A DNA stretch of 25,461 bases from Pseudomonadota bacterium (GCA_023391335.1 JAEWBG010000108.1:1-25461); one strand, 5' to 3'; positions 7,054 to 15,385 are shown, counted from the first letter of the stretch. Notes: generated by a model not told the origin, from the letters alone. Numbers and translations: made by a program.

Positions 7054-7760
7054 GATTTCGCGTTTGCGCCGGGTTTCGGGACTGCCGGTTGACCGCTCGC
7101 GACCTGAGACTCAAGCCGCTGAATCACTGCATCGAGGCCCTTCTGCTGCACTTCGCTACCGAAATCGGTACGCATCGACTTCACGTAAGAAACACCGGAG
7201 ATCTGCACGTCGTACGCTTTCCAGCCTTCCGGCGTCTTGTGCAGCGAATAATTCACCGGCACTTTGCTGCCGTCATCGCGACGCACTTCGCTACGCACGG
7301 TGGCGATGTTGTCCTGCGGATTGCCTTGGTACGGAAGAATCTTCAGGCGATCCGGGGTGAAGTCGGTCAACGCCTCGCCATAGGTTTGCAGCAGGGATTG
7401 ATAGAACCCGTCGACAAAGCGCTTACGCTGTTCGGGCGTGGCGTTGCGCCAATACTTGCCGAGCACCAACTGCCCGGCGTAGTTCGTATCGAAATAGGGC
7501 AGCAGGTTCTTATCCACCAACGCTCGCAATTTCTTCGAATCGTTCTTGTACTCGGAACGATGCGCGTCTAGATCTTTCAGCGTGTCCTGCGCGACCTTGG
7601 TGATCAACTCGGCGGGCCCCAATTGTGCCGCCGCATCGGAGGATGCCGAAGCACTTGCTGGCGCGTCGGCGGCATACAGCGAAGGCGCCACAGCGCTCGC
7701 CGCGACAATCGCAGTCGCAATCGCGACTCGCAGTTTCGTTCGCAAAATCCGGCTACTCAT
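7050..7760 (-). CDS. mlaC: MlaC, periplasmic phospholipid carrier
   Basis: A 236-residue periplasmic protein. A signal peptide ends near SLYA30. The MlaC/Ttg2D domain (about 55-210) is shown by VDKNLLPYFDTNYAGQLVLG, RKRFVDGFYQSLLQTYGEAL and the sheet region ending in YDVQISGVSYVKSMR. MlaC shuttles phospholipid between MlaA at the outer membrane and MlaFEDB at the inner membrane. It overlaps mlaD upstream and mlaB downstream by 4 nt each, so it is translated within a coupled series. An alanine/serine-rich stretch follows the signal peptide. Confidence 0.94.
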   Translation of the reverse strand: MSSRILRTKLRVAIATAIVAASAVAPSLYAADAPASASASSDAAAQLGPAELITKVAQDTLKDLDAHRSEYKNDSKKLRALVDKNLLPYFDTNYAGQLVLGKYWRNATPEQRKRFVDGFYQSLLQTYGEALTDFTPDRLKILPYQGNPQDNIATVRSEVRRDDGSKVPVNYSLHKTPEGWKAYDVQISGVSYVKSMRTDFGSEVQQKGLDAVIQRLESQVASGQPAVPKPGANAKS

Positions 7761-8254
7761 TGTTTCGACTCCTGGCTCGATGAATCGTCGCTTCCGCGAC
7801 GGCTCATCGTTGCGACCAACTGATTGATCAAGTTTTCCAGCACCAGCGCGTCTTGCACGAGTTCGATGCGGTCGCCGTCCTTGAGGTATTCCTCCGCGCC
7901 GCCCGCAGTAATGCCGACGTACTGACCGCCGAGCAGACCTGAGGTCATGATGCTGGCATCGCTATCCTTGGGAATGCGGTTGTACTGAGAGTTGATGCGC
8001 ATACGCACCACCGCCTTGTACACCTGCTGATCGAACGTAATCGAATCGACTCGCCCGATAGTGACGCCAGCCATCGAAACCGCGGCGCCCGGTTTGAGGC
8101 TGCCGACGTTTTCGAACTGCGCGACCACTCCATAACTACTGCCGTTGATGGAAAGTTCGCGGTGGGTGATTTGAGTGACCAGGAAGAACAGCGCTGCAAA
8201 GCCAAGCAGCACGAACAAGCCGGTACTCACTTCGACGGTGCGTGTCGAACGCAT
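7757..8254 (-). CDS. mlaD: MlaD, MCE-domain subunit
   Basis: A 165-residue protein with one N-terminal membrane helix (about 12-29, TGLFVLLGFAALFFLV) and an MCE domain (about 38-116) containing FENVGSLKPGAAVSMAGVTIG and SGLLGGQYVGI. MlaD forms a hexameric ring in the periplasm through which lipid passes between MlaE and MlaC. The Ser/Gln-rich tail is short. A good ribosome site (GAGGAA) precedes the ATG. It lies 36 nt after mlaE and overlaps mlaC by 4 nt. Confidence 0.95.
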   Translation of the reverse strand: MRSTRTVEVSTGLFVLLGFAALFFLVTQITHRELSINGSSYGVVAQFENVGSLKPGAAVSMAGVTIGRVDSITFDQQVYKAVVRMRINSQYNRIPKDSDASIMTSGLLGGQYVGITAGGAEEYLKDGDRIELVQDALVLENLINQLVATMSRRGSDDSSSQESKQ

Positions 8255-8290
8255 ATTAATTCCTCAACTCACAAGTACGGTTCACGCGGA

Positions 8291-9058
8291 TCACAACATC
8301 ACCGCCGTGAGCATGTAGTCCAAGATCAGGGTCAAAACAGCGGACGTGACCACGGTTCGCGTAGTCGCCCGGCCCACGCCTTCAGCCGTGGGTGTCGCCG
8401 TGTAGCCCTCGTAGACGGCAATGAGGCTGCAGGTGACCCCGAATACACAGCCTTTGATCACGCCCTCGGTCACATCATCGGTGCCGACGCTCGCACGCAT
8501 CTGCGACCAGAACGCAGCGGAATCGACTCCAAGTTGCTGCACGCCGACGAGCTGCACGCCATAAATGCCGATCGCGATGAAGATCATCGTGAGCAGCGGA
8601 ACAGCTACCAGGCCACCTAAGAACCGCGGCGCCACGACACGGCGCATCGGATCGACGGCCATCATCTCCATTGCGGTGAGCTGATCGGTCGCCCGCATCA
8701 GCCCGATTTCCGAAGCGAGTGCGGTACCCGCGCGTCCGGCGAACAGGAGTGCCGTCACCACGGGGCCCAACTCTTTAATAAGCGCCAGTGCCGCACCGGT
8801 TCCCAATGCATCTTCGGAGCCGAATCGCTGCAACAAGTCGTATCCCTGCAGCCCGAGCACCATGCCCACGAACAAGCCGCACGTCATGATGATGACAAGC
8901 GAGAGAGCTCCGGCGTTGTAGATCTGCTCAATGATGAACTTGGGCCTTAACACGGCGCGCGGCACTTGAGCGAGCAAGCGCCCAAAGAACAACGCGACCG
9001 AACCGACGGTGCGCAGGAACTCTCGTACGTTTTCTGCCAGCTCGCGAAAGAAGTTCAT
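8291..9058 (-). CDS. mlaE: MlaE, permease subunit of the Mla transporter
   Basis: A 255-residue integral membrane protein of the MlaE/YrbE family. Several hydrophobic helices are evident (about 50-70, 98-118, 145-170, 195-215 and 235-255). The family signature around E96 reads KELGPVVTALLFAGRAGTA, followed by EIGLMRATDQLTAMEMMAVDP. Together with MlaF, MlaD and MlaB it forms the ATP-driven phospholipid transporter of the inner membrane. Its start codon overlaps the mlaF stop codon (4 nt). Confidence 0.96.
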   Translation of the reverse strand: MNFFRELAENVREFLRTVGSVALFFGRLLAQVPRAVLRPKFIIEQIYNAGALSLVIIMTCGLFVGMVLGLQGYDLLQRFGSEDALGTGAALALIKELGPVVTALLFAGRAGTALASEIGLMRATDQLTAMEMMAVDPMRRVVAPRFLGGLVAVPLLTMIFIAIGIYGVQLVGVQQLGVDSAAFWSQMRASVGTDDVTEGVIKGCVFGVTCSLIAVYEGYTATPTAEGVGRATTRTVVTSAVLTLILDYMLTAVML

Positions 9059-9903
9059 GCAGAACCCGAGAGCAATTGTTCGTAGTAGTCGTCGGCCGGG
9101 TAATGAAACGGCACGGGGCCGTCGGCAAGACCGTTCATGAATTGATTGACGATATCCGAATCGTGATCCTTCAATTCGGCGAACGTGCCCGCGGCGGCGA
9201 CTTTGCCGCCCGCAATGATGTAACTCATATCGGCAAGGATAGAGAGTTCTTCGACATCATGCGAAACAACGATGCTGGAGATGCCGAGCGCATAGTTCAT
9301 CTGGCGAACCAAACGCACGATCATGCCCATCGAGATCGGATCCAAGCCGGTGAATGGTTCGTCGTAGATCAACACTTCGGGATCCGTTGCCATCGCGCGT
9401 GCCAACGCAACACGGCGTGCCATGCCGCCCGAGAGTTCTACCGGCATCAACCGAGCCGCACCACGTAAGCCCACGGCCTGGAGCTTCGTGAGGACGATGT
9501 TCCGGATCAGCGCATGCGGAAGCTTCGTGTGTTCGCGCAGCGGGAATGCCACGTTGTCGAACACATCCAAATCGGTCAGCAGTGCGCCATTCTGAAAGAG
9601 CATTCCCATGCGACGACGTAGCGCGTACAGATCACGCATGCTCAGCGCGCAGACATCCTTACCGTCGAAGAACACTTTGCCGCTATCGGGACGGATCTGG
9701 CCCGTCATCAGGCGCAGCAATGTCGTCTTACCCGTGCCGCTCGGTCCCATGATCGCGGTGATGCGTCCGCGCGGAATCGTGAGGTTCAGGCCAGTGAAGA
9801 TTTTGCGATTGCCAATCGAGTAGTGAACGTCGCGGATTTCGACGATCGGCTCAGAGGCGTTCGCCGGCAATTCGGCAGGTTGATTCTCAGCGGTGGACGC
9901 CAT
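9055..9903 (-). CDS. mlaF: MlaF, ATPase subunit of the Mla transporter
   Basis: A 282-residue ABC ATPase. Walker A GPSGTGKT is at 53-60, the Q-loop FQNGALLTD near 103-111, signature LSGGM at 157-161, Walker B VLIYDEP ending with catalytic E182, and the switch histidine H215 in VVSHDVEE. The C-terminal extension (PVPFHYPADDYYEQLL) matches the MlaF tail that contacts partner subunits. A ribosome site GGAG precedes the ATG. It starts 30 nt after the class I aldolase on the same strand, so the mla operon may be read from the aldolase promoter or from one inside that gene. Confidence 0.96.
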   Translation of the reverse strand: MASTAENQPAELPANASEPIVEIRDVHYSIGNRKIFTGLNLTIPRGRITAIMGPSGTGKTTLLRLMTGQIRPDSGKVFFDGKDVCALSMRDLYALRRRMGMLFQNGALLTDLDVFDNVAFPLREHTKLPHALIRNIVLTKLQAVGLRGAARLMPVELSGGMARRVALARAMATDPEVLIYDEPFTGLDPISMGMIVRLVRQMNYALGISSIVVSHDVEELSILADMSYIIAGGKVAAAGTFAELKDHDSDIVNQFMNGLADGPVPFHYPADDYYEQLLSGSA

Positions 9904-9933
9904 TTCGCTCCTCGATGAATTCGTCGGCGCGGC

Positions 9934-10950
9934 TCAAGCCGCATCCTGTTCTGACTGCGCGTTGTAGAGGCCCTGGCGAGCCAGATGCGCCAATCGTGCG
10001 CGGCGCAGATAAGCCTGTTGTCCCTTGGAAACGTTATCGGGCTTACCGCTCCAGGCGTGCAACGCTTCCTCTTGCAGGGCGCGCCCATACGAGAAGGTGA
10101 GCTGCCAAGGCAGGGGGCCGAGTTGATTGATCAGCGACAAATGTAACGTCGCCTCGGCCGGCGACTGTCCCCCCGACAGGAATGCAATTCCAGGCACCGC
10201 AGTCGGCACGTGACGCTTCAGCGTACGCACGGTCGCTTGCGCAACTTGTTCCGGTGAGGCGCGGCTCGCCGCCTTCTTTCCTGAAATCACCATGTTCGGC
10301 TTGAGGATGATGCCTTCTAAATAGATTCGATGTGCGTCGAGCGCATTAAACACGGACTTCAATGTGGCACTTGTTACTTCTTCGCAACGTTCGATCGTGT
10401 GAGTGCCATCCATCAACACCTCAGGTTCGACGATCGGCACGATGTTCGCTTGCTGACACAAAGCTGCATACCGAGCCAATGCATGCGCATTCGCATCGAT
10501 TGCGAATTGAGTCGGAATCCCAGCCGCGATATCGATCACGGCTCGCCACTTCGCAAAGCGCGCACCGAGGTCGTAGTACTCGCGCAAGCGCGCGTCCAAG
10601 CCATCTAGACCTTCAGTGATGAGTTCGCTGGGAAACTGCGCCAGCGGCTTCGTGCCTTTGTCCACCTTGATGCCGGGAACGATTCCCTGCTGCATCAGGT
10701 ATTGCGCAAATGGCATTCCGTCCCGCGTTTTTTGGCGCAAGGTTTCATCGTAGAAGATCACGCCACTCACGAACTGACAAGCAGCGGGCGTGGTGAAGAG
10801 CATCTCTCGATACGCTCGACGGCTCTCCGCGGTGGATTCGAGCTGGATCGTATCGAAGCGCTTCTTGATCGTATTCGTCGATTCGTCGGCAGCCAGAATG
10901 CCGTTGGCAACGACGGCGCGTGCGATCGATTCAAGTTCACTCTGGTTCAT
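9934..10950 (-). CDS. Class I fructose-bisphosphate aldolase
   Basis: A 338-residue cytoplasmic enzyme of glycolysis and gluconeogenesis that splits fructose 1,6-bisphosphate into dihydroxyacetone phosphate and glyceraldehyde 3-phosphate through a Schiff base. The Schiff-base lysine is K217 in GIILKPNMV. Other active-site residues are D22 (LAADEST), K95 (GIKVDKG), K134 (FAKWR) and the acidic VEPE at 174-177. The length fits the short animal-like class I family. The ATG at 10950 has a strong GGAGGG ribosome site; a longer frame reaching 11112 lacks family similarity and is rejected. mlaF follows closely. An unrelated class II aldolase is encoded at 24319. Confidence 0.95.
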   Translation of the reverse strand: MNQSELESIARAVVANGILAADESTNTIKKRFDTIQLESTAESRRAYREMLFTTPAACQFVSGVIFYDETLRQKTRDGMPFAQYLMQQGIVPGIKVDKGTKPLAQFPSELITEGLDGLDARLREYYDLGARFAKWRAVIDIAAGIPTQFAIDANAHALARYAALCQQANIVPIVEPEVLMDGTHTIERCEEVTSATLKSVFNALDAHRIYLEGIILKPNMVISGKKAASRASPEQVAQATVRTLKRHVPTAVPGIAFLSGGQSPAEATLHLSLINQLGPLPWQLTFSYGRALQEEALHAWSGKPDNVSKGQQAYLRRARLAHLARQGLYNAQSEQDAA

Positions 10951-11007
10951 AAGCCCTCCACCGAATCCACACTCTGTCGCATGCAAACGAATCAGGGCGT
11001 CGTTTGG

Positions 11008-11041
11008 GGGCGCGTAGGATAACAAAAAGGTTCGCGCGCCC
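11008..11041 (-). promoter_or_regulatory. Inverted repeat upstream of class I aldolase
   Basis: GGGCGCG (11008-11014) and CGCGCCC (11035-11041) form a perfect 7-bp inverted repeat around a 20-nt AT-rich spacer. Read toward the aldolase, the spacer contains TATCCT (11016-11021), a 4-of-6 match to a -10 box, but no convincing -35. The 324-nt gap 10951-11274 holds this repeat and the suf regulatory sites; no gene is seen in it. Confidence 0.3.
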
Positions 11042-11179
11042 TGGCCGTAGTTGTTGCTCATATCCGACATACGACCCGCCCTCGCGCTTCGCCTGACTTC
11101 ATGGATCAGCACAGACCCGTCACCCTCGCGCCCTCAAGCCAATAGCCAATATCAACTTCGCGCATCGCTGCCGCTCGTT

Positions 11180-11195
11180 CAGTCAAATCAGACTG
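11180..11195. promoter_or_regulatory. Inverted repeat upstream of the suf promoter
   Basis: CAGTC (11180-11184) and GACTG (11191-11195) are separated by AAATCA. The half-sites resemble the GACT/AGTC halves of Rrf2-family operators but are spaced differently from the palindrome 18 nt downstream. It could be a second regulator site. Confidence 0.35.
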
Positions 11196-11212
11196 GCTCA
11201 CGGGCGGCATTA

Positions 11213-11227
11213 GGACTAAAATGGTCC
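11213..11227 (+). promoter_or_regulatory. Candidate IscR-type operator over a -10 box for the suf operon
   Basis: GGACTAAAATGGTCC is an imperfect palindrome whose core GACTAAAATGGTC matches the core of the E. coli IscR type 1 consensus (GACTRWWWYAGTC) at 12 of 13 positions. It contains TAAAAT (11217-11222), a 5-of-6 match to a sigma-70 -10 box. A -35 match is poor (CTGGCT, 18-nt spacing). It lies 48 nt before an Rrf2-family regulator gene, which fits autoregulation. The consensus comes from established knowledge; binding is inferred. Confidence 0.5.
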
Positions 11228-11274
11228 ACATTCATTTTCCGCGACTCCCCCTGAACGACTGCTGACCACCTTAC

Positions 11275-11730
11275 ATGCTGCGAATCAGCAAACTCACCGA
11301 CTACGGCACGTTGATTTTGGCGTGTCTCGCCGCGCAGCCGGACCGCGTGTGGACAGCCGCGGAAGTTGCCGCGTGCACGCACGTGGGCTTGCCGACGGTA
11401 AGCAAGCTGCTGAAGAAGCTACAACGCAGCGGTCTGGTCACCTCTACGCGCGGCAGCCACGGCGGTTACCAGCTAGCTCTGCCCGCGTCCGAAATCAGCG
11501 CCGTGCGCATCCTCGATGCGCTCGAGGGTCCGGTTGCGATCACTGAGTGCAGCGGCCAACACAGCTCGTGCGGGCTGGAATCGGAGTGCCGCGTAGGGCA
11601 CGTCTGGCAGAAGGTGAATGGCGCGATCCGCCGAGCCTTGAATGACATTTCGTTGGCCCAAATGGCAGGTATGGAACGCAAGGGCAATACATTCGTCCTC
11701 ACGCGCATGGCGCGCGTACGGCAAGAGTAA
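11275..11730 (+). CDS. Rrf2-family SUF operon regulator
   Basis: A 151-residue transcription factor. The N-terminal winged helix (about 1-75) contains TAAEVAACTHVGLPTVSKLL as recognition region and SHGGYQLA as wing. Three cysteines, C92, C99 and C105, followed by H109 in CRVGHVW, match the Fe-S cluster ligand pattern of IscR. Members of this group in front of sufB are annotated as SUF system regulators. It probably binds a [2Fe-2S] cluster and represses the operon when clusters are plentiful. It is the first gene of the cluster and starts 48 nt after a candidate operator. No clear ribosome site precedes the ATG. Confidence 0.92.
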   Translation: MLRISKLTDYGTLILACLAAQPDRVWTAAEVAACTHVGLPTVSKLLKKLQRSGLVTSTRGSHGGYQLALPASEISAVRILDALEGPVAITECSGQHSSCGLESECRVGHVWQKVNGAIRRALNDISLAQMAGMERKGNTFVLTRMARVRQE

Positions 11731-11747
11731 ATCGACGCGAGATGTAG

Positions 11748-13205
11748 ATGGCGAGCAATCCGCAAACAGATCCGACTCTCGAATCGCTGGTCACGCAGAA
11801 GTACCGACACGGGTTCGTGACGGACATCGACTCCGACACGATTCCTGCCGGACTCAATGAAGATGTAATCCGGCTGATCTCGCGCAAGAAGAACGAGCCC
11901 GAGTTCATGTTGCAGTGGCGGCTCAAGAGCTACCGCCATTGGCTCACGATGCAGGAACCGCATTGGGCACATCTGCGGATCGCACCGATCGACTATCAAG
12001 CGATCTCTTATTACTCGGCACCGAAGCCTAAAGCCAATGCGCCGAAGAGCCTGGACGAAGTCGATCCGAAACTCTTGGAGACTTACGACAAGCTCGGCAT
12101 TCCCTTGCACGAACGCGCGCGACTCGCCGGTGTTGCCGTCGATGCCGTGTTCGACAGTGTCTCCGTTGCTACCACCTTCAAAGACCGGCTCGCGAAAGCG
12201 GGTGTGATTTTCTGCTCGTTCTCGGAAGCGGTACAGAAGCATCCAGAACTGGTCGAAAAGTATCTCGGCAGCGTCGTCCCGCACACCGATAACTTCTTTG
12301 CGGCGCTGAATTCCGCGGTGTTCTCCGACGGCTCCTTTGTGTACGTGCCGAAAGGCGTGCGCTGCCCGATGGAACTCTCGACTTACTTCCGCATCAACGC
12401 GGCAAACACCGGCCAATTCGAACGCACATTGATAATCGCCGACGAAGGTGCGTCCGTAAGCTATCTCGAAGGCTGCACAGCACCGATGCGCGATGAAAAT
12501 CAGCTGCACGCTGCGGTTGTTGAGCTGGTCGCGTTGGACAGCGCCCAAATCAAGTACTCGACCGTCCAGAACTGGTACCCGGGCGATGAGAACGGCGTGG
12601 GCGGCATCTACAACTTCGTCACCAAACGCGGCGAGTGCCGTGGCGCGAATTCGAAGATTAGCTGGACCCAGGTCGAAACAGGTTCGGCGATCACGTGGAA
12701 ATATCCAAGCTGCATTCTGACCGGCGAGAACTCCGTGGGTGAGTTCTACTCGGTGGCGGTGGCGAATCACTATCAGCAGGCCGATACCGGCACAAAGATG
12801 ATTCACATCGGCCGCAACACGCGCAGCACCATCGTCTCCAAAGGCATCTCCGCGGGCCGCGGACAGAACACCTATCGCGGCCTCGTGAAAATTCTGCCGA
12901 ACGCGCTCAACGCTCGTAACTACACGCAGTGCGATTCGCTTTTGATGGGCGACAAGTGCGGCGCGCACACCTTCCCCTACATGGAAGTTCGTACGCCGAC
13001 CGCAAGCGTCGAACATGAAGCGACGACTTCCAAGATCGGCGATGACCAGCTCTTCTATTGCATGAGCCGCGGCGTCTCCGCGGAAGATGCGGTGAACATG
13101 ATCGTCAACGGCTTCTGCAAAGCGGTGTTCAAGGAACTGCCGATGGAATTCGCGGTGGAAGCGCAGAACCTGCTCGCAGTGAGCTTGGAAGGATCGGTCG
13201 GATAG
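11748..13205 (+). CDS. sufB: Fe-S cluster scaffold subunit SufB
   Basis: A 485-residue subunit of the SufBC2D complex, which builds Fe-S clusters in the cytoplasm. C395 in NYTQCDSLLMGDKCG corresponds to essential C405 of E. coli SufB, and E422/H423/E424 in VEHEATTSKIGDDQ correspond to the E432-E434 region at the cluster-building interface with SufD. Other hallmarks are VPKGVRCPMELSTYFRIN and EGCTAPM. It starts 17 nt after the regulator gene. A 108-nt gap with inverted heptamer repeats separates it from sufC. A long antisense frame opposite this gene is a coding shadow. Confidence 0.97.
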   Translation: MASNPQTDPTLESLVTQKYRHGFVTDIDSDTIPAGLNEDVIRLISRKKNEPEFMLQWRLKSYRHWLTMQEPHWAHLRIAPIDYQAISYYSAPKPKANAPKSLDEVDPKLLETYDKLGIPLHERARLAGVAVDAVFDSVSVATTFKDRLAKAGVIFCSFSEAVQKHPELVEKYLGSVVPHTDNFFAALNSAVFSDGSFVYVPKGVRCPMELSTYFRINAANTGQFERTLIIADEGASVSYLEGCTAPMRDENQLHAAVVELVALDSAQIKYSTVQNWYPGDENGVGGIYNFVTKRGECRGANSKISWTQVETGSAITWKYPSCILTGENSVGEFYSVAVANHYQQADTGTKMIHIGRNTRSTIVSKGISAGRGQNTYRGLVKILPNALNARNYTQCDSLLMGDKCGAHTFPYMEVRTPTASVEHEATTSKIGDDQLFYCMSRGVSAEDAVNMIVNGFCKAVFKELPMEFAVEAQNLLAVSLEGSVG

Positions 13206-13211
13206 CCGCAT

Positions 13212-13291
13212 GTGTAGCGTGCAAAGTGTGACGTGTACGGCGCAGCCGTGGAGACACACTCTGGCGACACTTCACACCCGACACTTCACAC
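13212..13291 (+). repeat. Inverted heptamer arrays forming an intercistronic hairpin
   Basis: Four GTG-led heptamers (GTGTAGC, GTGCAAA, GTGTGAC, GTGTACG; 13212-13239) face four on the opposite strand (GTGTGAA, GTGTCGG, GTGTGAA, GTGTCGC; 13264-13291). Bases 13226-13236 pair with 13267-13277 at 10 of 11 positions. It lies in the 108-nt spacer between sufB and sufC, so it would be part of the suf mRNA and could affect decay or relative expression. Confidence 0.7.
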
Positions 13292-13313
13292 GACGAATGC
13301 GAAACACCAAATC

Positions 13314-14081
13314 ATGACTCAGCCAATGCTTTCAATTACCAACCTCCACGTTCGCGCCGGCGAACGCCAAATTCTCAATGGATTGAATCTGCAAGTGGCC
13401 GCGGGCGAGGTGCACGCGATCATGGGCCCGAACGGCTCTGGCAAGAGCACGCTCGCTCAGGTCCTCGCGGGTCGCGACGGCTACGAAGTGACGAGCGGTG
13501 AAATGATCTACAGGGGCAAAGATCTGCTGTCGCTTGCGCCGGAAGAGCGGGCGCGCGAAGGCGTCTTTCTGGCGTTCCAATATCCGGTCGAAATTCCCGG
13601 TGTGAACAACGTCTATCTACTCAAGGCCGGCTTAAATGCAATTCGCAAGCAGCGCGGCTTGCCCGAGGTCGACGCATTCGAGTTTCTGACGCTCGTGCGC
13701 GAGAAAATGAAGCTTATGCAAATGGACGAGAGCTTCTTGAGCCGAGGCGTCAACGAAGGTTTCTCAGGTGGCGAAAAGAAGCGCAATGAAATTCTGCAGA
13801 TGGCAGTGCTCGAGCCTTCCCTCGCATTGCTCGATGAAACTGACTCCGGCTTGGATATCGATGCGCTCAGAATCGTCGCGAACGGCGTGAACAGCTTGCG
13901 GCGCGCGGATCGCGCCATCGTGATGGTCACGCACTACCAGCGCCTGTTGGACTACATCGAACCCGACTACGTTCATGTGCTCTCAGGCGGTCGGATTCTC
14001 AAGAGCGGAGATAAATCGCTCGCGCTCGAACTCGAGAAGCGCGGTTACGACTGGGTCAAGCAGGAATCCGAGGCGGCATGA
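13314..14081 (+). CDS. sufC: ABC-type ATPase SufC
   Basis: A 255-residue ATPase of the SufBC2D scaffold. Walker A GPNGSGKS is at 38-45, signature SGGE at 151-154 within GFSGGEKKRNEI, the Walker B region is LALLDETDSGLDIDAL (170-185), and H207 is the switch histidine. ATP-driven SufC dimerisation opens the SufB-SufD interface for cluster assembly. The ATG at 13314 was preferred over an upstream in-frame start at 13233, which would translate the repeat spacer. No good ribosome site is seen. The stop overlaps the sufD start by 4 nt. Confidence 0.96.
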   Translation: MTQPMLSITNLHVRAGERQILNGLNLQVAAGEVHAIMGPNGSGKSTLAQVLAGRDGYEVTSGEMIYRGKDLLSLAPEERAREGVFLAFQYPVEIPGVNNVYLLKAGLNAIRKQRGLPEVDAFEFLTLVREKMKLMQMDESFLSRGVNEGFSGGEKKRNEILQMAVLEPSLALLDETDSGLDIDALRIVANGVNSLRRADRAIVMVTHYQRLLDYIEPDYVHVLSGGRILKSGDKSLALELEKRGYDWVKQESEAA

Positions 14082-15385
14082 GCACCGCGAACGCATCCCT
14101 CGCCGCACCTTTGCAGCCGTATCGCGAAGCCTTCGAGACCCGCTGGAATCGAAGCGATGCATTGCTGCCGTTGCGACGTGCAGCATTCGATCGATTCCTG
14201 GCAGCAGGCTTTCCGACAACGCGCAACGAAGAATGGAAGTACACGAACCTGCGCCGGCTCGAGAGCCGCGCGTTCGAGCTTGCCGCACCCGCGCCGATGC
14301 CAGCAGAGATCCAACAGCACTGGTTCAAGGACGGCGCTGCTTGTCTGGTCTTCGTCAATGGCCACTTCGTGCCGTCACTTTCGCAAGTCCCGCCGCTTCC
14401 TCCAGGCGTCACACTCGTGACGTTAGGACAGTGGATGAAACGCGACGCCGAGGGTGCAGCGCAAATCCTTAGTGAAACGCTCGAACAATCTCGAACTGCT
14501 CTGGATGCGCTCAATGCGGCGCTCTTCGAAGATGGCGTATTCATTCGGCTTTCGAAAGATGCACAGCTCGACACACCGATTCACATCGTGCATCACTGGA
14601 CTTCTGCTCCAACCGCGCGCATGGCGCATTCACGATTAATCGTGCATGCCGACGAATCCAGCCGCTGCACACTCATCGAACACTTCACTGGCGCCGAGGG
14701 CGAGAATTGGACGAATGTCTCGGCATCGATTGCAGTCGGCAAGAGCGCCCGCTTCGAACACCTGCGTGTTCAAGAAGAATCGATCCGTGGTTTTCACATC
14801 GGCCGCATCGAAGCTAACGTCGCAGAACAAGGGCGCTATGCCTGTCACGACATCGCGTTTGGCGCATCGCTCGCTCGGTTAGATCTCCACGTAAAGTTGG
14901 TGGGCTCAAATTCCACAGCGGATCTACACGGACTTCTGACGCCGGCAGGCACACAGCACATCGACGCCCACACGAAGATCGAGCATTGCGTCCCGCACAC
15001 GCAAAGCAGCGAAGAGTATCGGGGCATCGCGGCTGGCCGAGGACGCGGCGTGTTCAATGGCAAAGTCGTGGTTCATCCCGACGCCCAGAAAACCGACGCA
15101 CGACAAAGCAGTCGCAATCTGCTGCTCTCGCCTACCGCGGAAATCGACACCAAGCCCGAGCTTGAGATCTACGCGAACGATGTGAAGTGCAGTCACGGCG
15201 CCACGACCGGTCAGCTCGACCCGGCGTCGCTGTTCTATCTACGATCGCGAGGACTTTCGGAAGCTGACGCACGCGCCGCGCTGATTCGTGCGTTCGCAGG
15301 TTCGGTTCTGACGTCCATTTCGAATCCGACAGTGCGCGAATACTTGGAAAGCCAGCTTCAGACGAAGCTCGAGACGTCACGATGA
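14078..15385 (+). CDS. sufD: SufD subunit of the SufBC2D scaffold
   Basis: A 435-residue beta-helix protein, paralogous to SufB. Residues C371 and H373 in NDVKCSHGATTGQLD correspond to C358 and H360 of E. coli SufD, the latter important at the cluster-building site. The N-terminal RNEEWKYTNLRRL motif (50-61) and the C-terminal SLFYLRSRGLSEADARAAL helix region are typical. It supports iron acquisition during assembly. It overlaps sufC upstream and sufS downstream by 4 nt, indicating coupled translation. An N-terminal helical part is present, so the protein is full length. Confidence 0.96.
   Translation: MSTANASLAAPLQPYREAFETRWNRSDALLPLRRAAFDRFLAAGFPTTRNEEWKYTNLRRLESRAFELAAPAPMPAEIQQHWFKDGAACLVFVNGHFVPSLSQVPPLPPGVTLVTLGQWMKRDAEGAAQILSETLEQSRTALDALNAALFEDGVFIRLSKDAQLDTPIHIVHHWTSAPTARMAHSRLIVHADESSRCTLIEHFTGAEGENWTNVSASIAVGKSARFEHLRVQEESIRGFHIGRIEANVAEQGRYACHDIAFGASLARLDLHVKLVGSNSTADLHGLLTPAGTQHIDAHTKIEHCVPHTQSSEEYRGIAAGRGRGVFNGKVVVHPDAQKTDARQSSRNLLLSPTAEIDTKPELEIYANDVKCSHGATTGQLDPASLFYLRSRGLSEADARAALIRAFAGSVLTSISNPTVREYLESQLQTKLETSR

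Noticed and set aside
10951..11112. N-terminal extension of the class I aldolase
   Set aside because: It has no resemblance to the family, and the internal ATG at 10950 has a strong ribosome site.
11466..13259. A 597-codon open frame on the minus strand opposite sufB
   Set aside because: It is the mirror of sufB codon bias in GC-rich DNA, has histidine/arginine-rich composition with no family signature, and sufB is certain.
13975..14472. A 165-codon plus-strand frame across the sufC-sufD junction
   Set aside because: It is an arginine/serine-rich shadow of the two confirmed suf genes.
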